From Alphaproteobacteria bacterium (lineage in GTDB: Bacteria; Pseudomonadota; Alphaproteobacteria; Rickettsiales; UBA6187), in contig JAJRPW010000110.1 in the NCBI GenBank assembly GCA_024280585.1, forward strand, positions 1 through 25,635: a stretch of 25,635 nt of DNA, written 5' to 3'. Made by a program: the position numbers and the translations under genes. The notes under the pieces were generated by a model that saw nothing but the letters and a program-made list of their open reading frames with translations, was not told the DNA's origin and ran no database searches. This document shows, in pieces, positions 13,898 to 21,036 of the stretch (positions are counted from its first letter, which is position 1; each line of letters begins with the position of its first letter).

Positions 13898-15370
13898 TCC
13901 ATATTTGTCCCAGTTTCTGGTAATTTTATCCATAACATCCTGATCCATCTGGATTTTTTCTCCCCATTGGCGGTTTGTTTCCGGCGAAATTTTATTGGTT
14001 GCATCAAAGCCAACTTTGCTGCCCAGCCCCGATTCTGGTGAGGCAAAATCCAGATAATCTATCGGTGTATTTTCGATCATAGTCATGTCGCGCGCGGGAT
14101 CCATGCGCGTTGAAATAGCCCAAATCACATCGTTCCAGTCACGAATATTAATATCATCATCAACCACAATGACAAATTTTGTGTACATAAACTGGCGCAG
14201 GAAAGACCACACGCCCATCATCACTCGTTTAGCGTGACCAGGATATGCTTTTTTCATGGAAACGACCGCCATGCGATAGGAACAGCCTTCAGGCGGGAGA
14301 TAAAAATCGACTATTTCCGGGAATTGTTGCACTAATATCGGCACAAAAACTTCGTTCAATGCCTCACCCAAAATCGATGGTTCATCAGGCGGGCGACCGG
14401 TAAAAGTGCTTAGATATATTGGTTTTTTACGCATTGTTATTGCAGAAATAGTGAATACCGGGAATTTCTCAACGGAATTATAGTAACCCGTATGATCACC
14501 ATACGGCCCCTCATCTTCGTAATCATCAAGGCTGACATGACCTTCCAACACTATTTCCGCACTGGCCGGGACTTTGAGCGGAACAGTTTTGCAGTCAACC
14601 AATTCAACTTTTTTACCACGCAAAAGCCCGGCAAACTGATACTCAGAAACATTATCGGGCACCGGCGTGACTGCTGCCAAAATTGTTCCAGGGTCAGCGC
14701 CAATCACTGCTGCCACGGGGAAAGGTTCGGATTTTTCCTTTGCCCAGCGCCCATGTTGTTGTGCGCCTCCGCGATGTTTTAACCAGCGCATAAGGGTGGT
14801 GTTTTTTCCCGTCACCTGCATTCTATATATGCCAAGATTGAAGTTGTCTTCTTTATCTTGCGACGGGCCTTTTGTAACAACTAATGGCCATGTAATCAGC
14901 GGAGCCGGTTCATTTGGCCAGCAGGTCTGAATCGGAAATTTGGCTAAATCAATGTCATCACCTTGCAAAACTACTTCCTGGCATGGAGCTTTTTTTACAG
15001 TTTTTGGCGGCATACTCATTATTTTTTTGAATAATGGCAGCATTTCCAGCGCATCTTTCCAGCCTCCGGGCGGTTCGGGCTGTTTTAAAAATGCAAGTAT
15101 TTCGCCTATTTTGCGCAAGCCATCGGGCTTTGAATCCATCCCCAAAGCAACGCGGGCAACGGTTCCAAACAGATTGACCAAAACCGGCATGTCACTTTTA
15201 CCATTTTCGGTGATTACATTTTCGAATAAAATGGCCGGGCCTTTTTGGGCAAGCACACGGGTTTGGATTTCTGTCATCTCCAGAACTGTTGATACAGGCT
15301 CGCTTATACGGATTAAATCTCCGTTTTTTTCAAGTTTTGTAATGAAATCACGTAAGGATGAATATGGCAT
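13892..15370 (-). CDS. ubiD: UbiD, prenylated-flavin-dependent 4-hydroxy-3-polyprenylbenzoate decarboxylase
   Basis: UbiD removes the carboxyl group from the ubiquinone precursor 4-hydroxy-3-polyprenylbenzoate, using the prenylated FMN cofactor made by UbiX. The 492 residues match the family length of about 490-500. Recognisable motifs are NLGIYRMQVTGKNTTLMRWL and KHRGGAQQHGRW (metal and cofactor site), EIVLEGHVSLDDYEDEGPYG followed by DHTGYY (active-site acid region), and FTGRPPDEPSILGEALNEVF. The N-terminus MPYSSLRDFITKLEKNGDLIRI aligns with other UbiD proteins, so the start is sound. No Shine-Dalgarno is present: the bases just upstream are heptamer repeats. The TAG stop lies in the Rep-B terminus. 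No other ubiquinone gene is nearby. Confidence 0.96.
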   Translation of the reverse strand: MPYSSLRDFITKLEKNGDLIRISEPVSTVLEMTEIQTRVLAQKGPAILFENVITENGKSDMPVLVNLFGTVARVALGMDSKPDGLRKIGEILAFLKQPEPPGGWKDALEMLPLFKKIMSMPPKTVKKAPCQEVVLQGDDIDLAKFPIQTCWPNEPAPLITWPLVVTKGPSQDKEDNFNLGIYRMQVTGKNTTLMRWLKHRGGAQQHGRWAKEKSEPFPVAAVIGADPGTILAAVTPVPDNVSEYQFAGLLRGKKVELVDCKTVPLKVPASAEIVLEGHVSLDDYEDEGPYGDHTGYYNSVEKFPVFTISAITMRKKPIYLSTFTGRPPDEPSILGEALNEVFVPILVQQFPEIVDFYLPPEGCSYRMAVVSMKKAYPGHAKRVMMGVWSFLRQFMYTKFVIVVDDDINIRDWNDVIWAISTRMDPARDMTMIENTPIDYLDFASPESGLGSKVGFDATNKISPETNRQWGEKIQMDQDVMDKITRNWDKYGL

Positions 15371-15490
15371 TTTAGTTGTTAGTTGTTAGTTGTTAGTTGT
15401 TAGTTGTTAGTTTCTAGTAACTAATAACTAGCAACTAGAAACTAGATTAATACACCAGCAACTAACAACTAACAACTAGAAACTAGACAG
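15371..15490. repeat. Heptanucleotide tandem repeat with inverted second half, abutting the ubiD start
   Basis: TTAGTTG is repeated about six times from 15372, then degenerates through CTAGTAA, CTAATAA, CTAGCAA and CTAGAAA, and a second block (15457-15490) carries the inverted form CTAACAA and CTAGAAA. The two blocks can pair into a long hairpin. The array starts one base before the ubiD ATG codon (15370), so it forms the whole immediate leader of that gene. A few more units (15652-15668, GAAACTAGAAACTAAC) lie beyond the Rep-C element. Confidence 0.85.
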
Positions 15491-15491
15491 G

Positions 15492-15647
15492 GCAAACGCA
15501 TCTAAATATTCTTAACAAAAGAAATGCAGTCTTTGTAACTAAATACAAGCAGCAGAGTTCGTCATACTGCGGCTTGACCGCAGTATGACGAACTTATTTG
15601 TATATATTTTGTTGCAAAATCATCGACGTAATTTAGATGCGTTTGCC
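15492..15647. mobile_element. Rep-C miniature element (156 bp) with an internal perfect hairpin
   Basis: GGCAAACGCATCTAAAT (15492-15508) and ATTTAGATGCGTTTGCC (15631-15647) are perfect 17-bp terminal inverted repeats. Inside is a perfect 16-bp stem, GTTCGTCATACTGCGG (15557-15572) and CCGCAGTATGACGAAC (15578-15593), with loop CTTGA. There is no ORF. The hairpin may stop transcription from the pilin genes. The element lies within an array of AACTAGA-type repeats, seen on both sides of it. Confidence 0.8.
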
Positions 15648-15668
15648 TTGAGAAACTAGAAACTAACT

Positions 15669-16484
15669 TTAAAATGTTTGCATTTTAAAGCGCAATCTGC
15701 ACTCATTTGTTGCTGCAGTATATTGATACTCAGGCGGAGCTTCATTGCTATCGGTACAGTCTGCGGCACTGGTAGAGGTGTTGTCAAAAGTAAGAAATGA
15801 CCCGGCCTCCGCTGTTGTATTTATAAGAGTAGCATGCCCGTTTATAGCCTGTACATTGCCGGCAGACGGCACTCCATCATCAATTTTACTATCAATATTG
15901 AAGGCATCAAGGGGAACAAAATCGACGGTTGTATTTGCAACGGTACTATCGCCGGAGACTACTCCCGTTGCGAAATAGTTGACACCGGATACTCCATAAA
16001 CCGCCCACCCAGTTGAGCCAAATGGAAGTTTAGGGAAATCTTCACCAGCATGGCAATTAGTATCCCCATTACTGGTGGCGCACCCATCACCGTTATAAAC
16101 ACCTTTGATCAGTTCTTTGTTGGAAGTTGTAAGATTAGACCAGAATGTAGACATTTCGCCCGTTAGCGTAAGTATTGTAGCCGCGTTCGTTTGTTCTATA
16201 GTCCCGTCGCCATCACCATCGCCTGCGGTTCCGTCAATATATGCGGCTGTTCCGTCTAGCCCATATTTGTTCCCTTGAATATCACCAGGAATAGCGCCAT
16301 ATTTACCGATAAATGTGTTAACAGCAACCTGAAATGATTGTTGTTGTCTAACAGTTGAGCGCAATTCGGCGGCTTTGATCAAATCCTGCCCAACCAATAC
16401 ACTACTTACAATAAGACCAATAATTACCAGAACAATAGCCAGTTCAACCAGTGTAAAACCTTTTTGTGATTTATTAATTCGCAT
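15669..16484 (-). CDS. Type IV pilin-like protein (prepilin), second of a tandem pair
   Basis: A 271-residue prepilin. The N-terminus MRINKSQKGFTLVELAIVLV carries a class III signal: a basic leader, cleavage after Gly9, Phe as new first residue and Glu at mature position 5, followed by a hydrophobic helix to about residue 30. The Ser/Thr/Gly-rich remainder contains GDGDGDGTIE near residues 87-97, which looks like a calcium-binding loop, and the block PLDAFNIDSKIDDG, also seen in its neighbour. Cysteines near the C-terminus (final CRLRFKMQTF) may form a disulphide. TGGAGAA lies before the ATG. It follows the other pilin gene by 20 bp, so the two form an operon. It may be a minor pilin or a type II secretion pseudopilin; no assembly genes are in the window. 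Confidence 0.88.
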   Translation of the reverse strand: MRINKSQKGFTLVELAIVLVIIGLIVSSVLVGQDLIKAAELRSTVRQQQSFQVAVNTFIGKYGAIPGDIQGNKYGLDGTAAYIDGTAGDGDGDGTIEQTNAATILTLTGEMSTFWSNLTTSNKELIKGVYNGDGCATSNGDTNCHAGEDFPKLPFGSTGWAVYGVSGVNYFATGVVSGDSTVANTTVDFVPLDAFNIDSKIDDGVPSAGNVQAINGHATLINTTAEAGSFLTFDNTSTSAADCTDSNEAPPEYQYTAATNECRLRFKMQTF

Positions 16485-16504
16485 TTTATTTCTCCAGAAG
16501 GTTT

Positions 16505-17236
16505 TTATAGATTAAACTTAAAGCGCATAGTGCATGTTGGAATCGTTATAGATGTAACGTAAGTTGCAACAGCGGTTGTTACTGATGCACATTGGTTCCC
16601 CGCAGCTCCCCCAGCCCCGTCAACAGTTGCGTTTGCATCGTCATTTGCGCCGTTTTTGGCCTGAGCTACACCACGATTTGGGCGGCCATCATCGATCTTG
16701 TCATCAAGACTTTTTGCATCCAAAGGAGTTAAGATGTCAATTGTGTCATACTCCCCATTTGTATCCGGTGTAGTTGCGCCGATTACAAAATAATTTGTAC
16801 CGTTTGCACCAAATACTCCCCATGACTCCCCGGATTTATTGCTTGGAGTGTGGGTGGTGATGCCAGCTGTAGGAACTTGCGTTCCTAAATAAGAACCACT
16901 TATGAGAGATGCGCCGGTTGATCCTAAATGATTCCAGAAATAGACATTTTCACCGGCATCATGGTTAGTTGCAGCAGCCAGGGCGCCATCGCCATCGCCA
17001 TCGCCAACAAAGCCATAGCTGGCATTTCCGGTAACATCACCTGGAAGCCCGCCATATTTACCCCTGAATGTTGCGACAGCGGCGTTAAATTGTTCGTATT
17101 GGGTAACGGTTGCTCGCAGCTCTGCCGATCTGATAAGATCTTGTCCAACAAGCACACTGGATATAATAAGGCCGATAATCACAAGGACTATCGATAATTC
17201 TACCAGTGTAAAACCCTTTTGCGTATTCATACTCAT
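16505..17236 (-). CDS. Type IV pilin-like protein (prepilin), first of a tandem pair
   Basis: A 243-residue prepilin starting MSMNTQKGFTLVELSIVLVI, with cleavage expected after Gly8. The ATG at 17236 is preferred because GGAGA lies six bases upstream, as in the neighbouring pilin gene; in-frame ATGs at 17269 and 17242 lack this. A VGDGDGDGALAA loop and the block PLDAKSLDDKIDDGRP match the second pilin. Only two cysteines (in QCAS and the final CTMRFKFNL) are present. The assembly peptidase, ATPase and platform protein must be encoded elsewhere. The two proteins are related paralogues, probably from an old duplication, and differ mostly in the central variable part. Confidence 0.88.
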   Translation of the reverse strand: MSMNTQKGFTLVELSIVLVIIGLIISSVLVGQDLIRSAELRATVTQYEQFNAAVATFRGKYGGLPGDVTGNASYGFVGDGDGDGALAAATNHDAGENVYFWNHLGSTGASLISGSYLGTQVPTAGITTHTPSNKSGESWGVFGANGTNYFVIGATTPDTNGEYDTIDILTPLDAKSLDDKIDDGRPNRGVAQAKNGANDDANATVDGAGGAAGNQCASVTTAVATYVTSITIPTCTMRFKFNL

Positions 17237-17300
17237 TTTCATTCTCCAAAAATAGCGCGTCTCATTCATTACTAAAATGACTCATTGTAACAAATATTAT

Positions 17301-17409
17301 AGCCTCTTATATAAAAAGGCTCTATGCTACCAGTATCTCATTATATCATCTGTAAAACTTATCATATTCGAAAAAATTACGAAATGAGTAACATTAATTA
17401 CGAAATGAG
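17301..17409. promoter_or_regulatory. Upstream region of the pilin pair: hairpin, -10 boxes and 21-bp-spaced direct repeats
   Basis: AATTACGAAATGAG occurs twice, at 17375-17388 and 17396-17409, exactly 21 bp apart (two helical turns), as expected for a regulator binding one face of DNA. Toward the pilin genes, the minus strand has TATAAT within GATGATATAATGAG near 17340 and again near 17300. AGCCT (17301) and AGGCT (17317-17321) form a small hairpin. The whole gap 17237-17508 is non-coding. Confidence 0.4.
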
Positions 17410-17508
17410 AACTTTTCTTCTACCCTAGTGTAACATATATTGTAGCTTTTACTACATTTAGTTGAAAAGTTATGCATGTACTTTATAAAATGGGCATGTT
17501 TAGTTACA

Positions 17509-18711
17509 TTATGACAAGTTACTGCAAGCCTCGGCAATTCTGCCGCATGCGTTCACCAAAGCTTCATCCGATGTTGCATAGGAAATTCTGAAGAAATTAG
17601 CCGCACCAAAGGCAATGCCAGGAACAACAGCCACAAGTGCTTCTTCAAGTAGGTATGATGCAAAGTCGGTGTCATTCTCGATTTTAGAGCCGTTTGGGGA
17701 AGTTTTTCCCAGTAATCCTTTGCATGAAGCAAATACATAAAACGCGCCTTCCGGACTGTTACATGTTATCCCATCAATTTCATTGAGCATTTTTACAACC
17801 ATATCACGACGCCCTTTGAACAGGTTTGCATGATCTTTCAGGCATTCTTGCGGGCCGTTCAACGCTTCGACAGCCGCCGCCTGGCTTATAGAGCAAGGGT
17901 TAGAAGTGCTTTGTGACTGGATTTTTGAGATTGCTTTTATCAGATCTTCGTTACCACCTGCATAACCAATACGCCAGCCAGTCATGGAATAGGCTTTGGA
18001 AACACCGTTAATTGTTAGTGTTCTGTCGAATAATTCAGGTTCAACCTGCGCTGGTGTAACAAATTTAAAGTCATCATAGACAATATGTTCATAAATATCA
18101 TCAGCCATTATGTGTACATGGGAATGCTTGACTAAAACATCGGTTAGGGCTTTCATTTCATCATGACTATAAGCGGCGCCTGTCGGGTTACTCGGTGAAT
18201 TAAGGATTATCCATTTCGTGTGTGTAGTAATAGCGTTTTCAAGCTGTTCCGCGTGAAGTTTAAAATTGTTTTCTGAGCTGCATGGGACAAATACGGGTGT
18301 TCCGCCAGCCAGCGCAACCATATCCGGATAAGATACCCAATAAGGTGCCGGGATTATAACTTCATCCCCCTCATTCAAAGTTGCCATAAGCGCGTTATAT
18401 ATAACGTGTTTTGCGCCCGACCCAACTGTTATTTGTGACGGTTTGTACTCCAGATCGTTTTCCCGTTTGAATTTGGCGCAGATAGCCTCCTTTAGAGCTG
18501 GAGTTCCATCGACGGCTGTGTATTTTGTGTCACCGTTTTTAATGGCTTCTATTGCGGCATTTTTGACATTGTCTTCTGTGTCAAAATCAGGTTCTCCCGC
18601 GCCCAGACCAATAACGTCCTTGCCGGCGGCTTTTAGTTCCCTGGCTTTTGTTGTTACGGCTATTGTCGGTGAAGGCTTAATAGATGATAGGCGCGCTGAG
18701 ATAAAAGTCAT
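17509..18711 (-). CDS. aatA: Aspartate aminotransferase (class I, PLP-dependent)
   Basis: This enzyme transfers the amino group between aspartate and 2-oxoglutarate, giving oxaloacetate and glutamate. The 400-residue protein begins MTFISARLSSIKPSPTIAVT and shows GLGAGEPDFDT, APYWVSYPDMVALAGG, NSPSNPTGA (substrate and PLP binding), the HIMADDIYEH segment with the PLP-contacting Asp and Tyr, the Schiff-base lysine in NGVSKAYSMTGWRIGYAGG, and the arginine in NFFRISYATS. ATG 18711 is chosen over an upstream TTG (18723) because GGAAA is properly placed for it. Motifs resemble rickettsial homologues, in which the enzyme links host-derived glutamate to aspartate. In related bacteria it may also act as a prephenate transaminase. 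No operon partner is seen. Confidence 0.95.
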   Translation of the reverse strand: MTFISARLSSIKPSPTIAVTTKARELKAAGKDVIGLGAGEPDFDTEDNVKNAAIEAIKNGDTKYTAVDGTPALKEAICAKFKRENDLEYKPSQITVGSGAKHVIYNALMATLNEGDEVIIPAPYWVSYPDMVALAGGTPVFVPCSSENNFKLHAEQLENAITTHTKWIILNSPSNPTGAAYSHDEMKALTDVLVKHSHVHIMADDIYEHIVYDDFKFVTPAQVEPELFDRTLTINGVSKAYSMTGWRIGYAGGNEDLIKAISKIQSQSTSNPCSISQAAAVEALNGPQECLKDHANLFKGRRDMVVKMLNEIDGITCNSPEGAFYVFASCKGLLGKTSPNGSKIENDTDFASYLLEEALVAVVPGIAFGAANFFRISYATSDEALVNACGRIAEACSNLS

Positions 18712-18834
18712 GGCATTTTCCAATAAAAATTAAATAAATAATTATTATATTGATATACAGCTGCTGTGTAATATAAAAAACGGTAAAGTTATTATATTGG
18801 CAATATTTTCCTATATATTGTATAATAAGCATAT

Positions 18835-18980
18835 ATAGGACTTACGCAGGACGAGTATTTTTGAATTGTTTTTAGGCAAAAATGTTCTAAAAAACGCAGT
18901 GTACACGAAGTACATGAGCATTTTTAGGTTATTTTTAACAACAAAACAAACAAAAAGACGACTTCATAAGTAAGTCTTAA
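18835..18980. mobile_element. Rep-A miniature element, long copy (146 bp)
   Basis: The left end TAGGACTTACGCA and right end AAGTAAGTCTTAA are inverted repeats, the right one being diverged. The interior has AAAAATGTTC against GAGCATTTTT (one mismatch) around GTAC...GTAC, forming a nested hairpin that is missing in the short copy at 12183-12265. No ORF. It lies 27 bp upstream of the TPR-methyltransferase start codon; TATAAT directly follows its right end (18981-18986), but with no -35. Confidence 0.8.
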
Positions 18981-19007
18981 TATAATTGGTCAACCCTGAG
19001 GTATATA

Positions 19008-20063
19008 ATGTTCAAATTGTTTAAATATTTCGATTTAAAATATATAAGTAAAAAAGTCGTTGGCGACAGGAATGTAGGTGAATTATATGCCAATATGAAG
19101 CCGTTTCTAAAGGAAAAAACCAAGAATTTCATGGAAGGGTGCAAAGATTCCAGAGAGAAATTAAAGGATATTCCTGGCACTAATTTTGAGCTGGGCGTCT
19201 CGCATTTAAAAAGAAGAAATATCTCAGATGCTATAATGCGCTTTAAAATGGTGACGTTTTTGGAGCCTAAAAATGCTGATGCTTACTATTATTTAGGGCG
19301 CTCTTTAATATTAGATGGAAAATATGAAGAGGCGGAAGAGGCTTTAAAAAAATCGATTAAGTTGCAAGGAAAATCATCAAATGAGCTTGATTATTTGCTG
19401 CAGAAAATTACTGATCCAATGGCGGTAATATCAATTCCGACCTCATTTATCAAAGAAAACTGCGAGTTGGAGGCGGAATATTACCGAAAAGAGGATGATA
19501 TTTATGCACAAAATACTTCGAAATTATTAGCTAAAGCGATTCTGGAAAACATATCGGATAAAAATCCCAACTTGCATATACTAGACATTGGCTGCGGCAA
19601 GGGTGAAAACGGCAAAATATTTAAAAAGAAAGAGGTCGCCAAGCAAGTTATCGGTGTTGATTTCGCAGATGAAATGGTCAAATCAGCACAAAGTAAAAAG
19701 GAAAATGGCCTTAAAATATATGATAAAATTATTAATGGTGAGATGTTAGAATTCCTGTCAAATAATAAAACAAAGGCAGATGTAATAATTTTAGATCAGG
19801 TGATGGAAGGCCATAAAGATATGGAAAAAATTTCAGCTCTGATTAAAAAATCTTTAAAACCCAAGGGGATAGCCGCTTTCGTGATGGAAGAAGCTGACCA
19901 GGAAAAAGGCTGTGCTATTGTCATTGAAGAGGATATTTTTATACATTCCATGGATAATATCAAAGAAAACATGGCTAAAGCGGGGTTTAAGATGATTAGC
20001 GAGCTGGAATGTGAAATTAAAGAAGGGGTTGATGGTAAGGTTTTGATTTTCTCAAGGCCATAG
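19008..20063 (+). CDS. TPR-domain SAM-dependent methyltransferase, substrate unknown
   Basis: A 351-residue protein. Residues 58-125 form about two tetratricopeptide repeats (NFELGVSHLKRRNISDAIMR, then AYYYLGRSLILDGKYEEAEE). Residues 165-351 form a class I methyltransferase: motif I ILDIGCGKG (191-199), the acidic post-strand-two motif VIGVDFADEMV (214-224), and motif IV ADVIILDQVMEGH. The closest common folds are BioC and NDUFAF5-type methyltransferases, and TPR fusions of this kind are known in alphaproteobacteria; the acceptor is unknown. TGAGG lies before the ATG. The gene sits alone after a Rep-A element and before mlaA, 82 bp apart. Confidence 0.8.
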   Translation: MFKLFKYFDLKYISKKVVGDRNVGELYANMKPFLKEKTKNFMEGCKDSREKLKDIPGTNFELGVSHLKRRNISDAIMRFKMVTFLEPKNADAYYYLGRSLILDGKYEEAEEALKKSIKLQGKSSNELDYLLQKITDPMAVISIPTSFIKENCELEAEYYRKEDDIYAQNTSKLLAKAILENISDKNPNLHILDIGCGKGENGKIFKKKEVAKQVIGVDFADEMVKSAQSKKENGLKIYDKIINGEMLEFLSNNKTKADVIILDQVMEGHKDMEKISALIKKSLKPKGIAAFVMEEADQEKGCAIVIEEDIFIHSMDNIKENMAKAGFKMISELECEIKEGVDGKVLIFSRP

Positions 20064-20071
20064 TAAATTTG

Positions 20072-20093
20072 TTAACGATTTGTTAAGTATAAT
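20072..20093 (+). promoter_or_regulatory. CtrA-type box directly beside the -10 element of mlaA
   Basis: TTAACGATTTGTTAA (20072-20086) fits TTAA-N7-TTAA exactly, and TATAAT (20088-20093) follows after one base. The box thus lies between the -35 and -10 positions, where a bound CtrA would be more likely to repress than to activate. The core GTTAACGATTTGTTAA strongly resembles the box upstream of flagellin. The mlaA start codon is 52 bp downstream of the -10. Confidence 0.55.
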
Positions 20094-20145
20094 GTCGTAC
20101 TATAAATATTACGAATAATAGTTATGCCATCAAAGGAGCAAAATA

Positions 20146-20859
20146 ATGTATATTAATAAAACTATGCCGTCACTGTTAATTGTGCTGTTAGCCCTGTTTA
20201 TTGGGGTTGTTTCCATAAATTTTAATGCAACCGCAGCATCTAAAAAAAATATCGAAGTCAGTGACCCATTGGAGCCGGTAAATAGGGCTATCTATGGTTT
20301 TAATAAATTCGTTCATAAAATATTTATTAATCCTGTCACTAAAACATATAGATTTATTGTTCCTGATTTGGCGCGCAAAGGTGTTTCTAATGTAGTTCGT
20401 AATTTAAGCGAGCCGGTAACCTTATTAAACTCAGTATTACAAGGGGATGCGGAGCATTCATTCACTACTTTCTGGCGTTTTACGATAAATAGTACAATCG
20501 GTCTGGGCGGCATTTTTGATGTTGCAAAAGAGGCCGGTTTAGAGCATAGATACGAAGATTTTGGCCAGACTATGGGGCATTATGGAGTTGGCAACGGGCC
20601 TTATATTGTGTTGCCGATCCTGGGGCCATCTAACGGCAGGGATACGGTTGGATTCGCCGCCGATATTTTCTCCGATCCATTTACTTATACTCTTTCTGAC
20701 GATGCTTTATGGGTTGCAACTGCGGTTAAAGGGCTGGATACAAGCGACAGATATATGAATACTTTGGAGGAATTAGACAGAGTTTCACTTGACCCATATG
20801 CCGCGCTAAGAAGCCTTTATACACAAAAACGTCTTGATGAAATCAATAATGGTAAATAA
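20146..20859 (+). CDS. mlaA: MlaA/VacJ family protein, outer-membrane lipid asymmetry
   Basis: MlaA removes misplaced phospholipids from the outer leaflet of the outer membrane and passes them to MlaC and the MlaFEDB transporter. The 237-residue protein has the family core: DPLEPVNRAIYGFNKFVH, PDLARKGVSNVVRNLSEPVT, LLNSVLQGD, FWRFTINSTIGLGGIFDVA, FGQTMGHYGVGNGPYIVLPI and LGPSNGRDTVGFAADIFSDP. The signal peptide (residues 1 to about 31) ends in ATAASKK and lacks the cysteine lipobox found in E. coli MlaA. AAGGAG (20132-20137) fits the ATG. It has its own promoter (20072-20093). The mlaBCDEF genes are not in the window. A tail from about residue 215 is polar. Confidence 0.93.
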   Translation: MYINKTMPSLLIVLLALFIGVVSINFNATAASKKNIEVSDPLEPVNRAIYGFNKFVHKIFINPVTKTYRFIVPDLARKGVSNVVRNLSEPVTLLNSVLQGDAEHSFTTFWRFTINSTIGLGGIFDVAKEAGLEHRYEDFGQTMGHYGVGNGPYIVLPILGPSNGRDTVGFAADIFSDPFTYTLSDDALWVATAVKGLDTSDRYMNTLEELDRVSLDPYAALRSLYTQKRLDEINNGK

Positions 20860-20969
20860 TACCATTTTCATATCTTCAATAAAAATATGCCATCTGGATG
20901 ACGAAACCCAAAGGCATGGTGTTTATAAGGTAGCTTTGGATACAATATCCGTAAAAAAAATAATACTCA

Positions 20970-20998
20970 TTGCTTAATACGATGGAAAAGATTATAAT
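20970..20998 (+). promoter_or_regulatory. Sigma-70-type promoter of typA
   Basis: TTGCTT (20970-20975) and a perfect TATAAT (20993-20998) are separated by 17 bp. Transcription should start near 21005, giving a short leader before the ATG at 21037. The rest of the gap from 20860 holds a 24-bp repeat segment (20882-20905) and no gene. Confidence 0.7.
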
Positions 20999-21036
20999 GC
21001 GCCAGATTTTTTAACACGGATGGATACAAACTCACC

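Noticed and set aside
15371..15490. CRISPR array
   Set aside because: The repeat unit is seven bases without spacers; CRISPR needs repeats of 20 bases or more separated by unique spacers.
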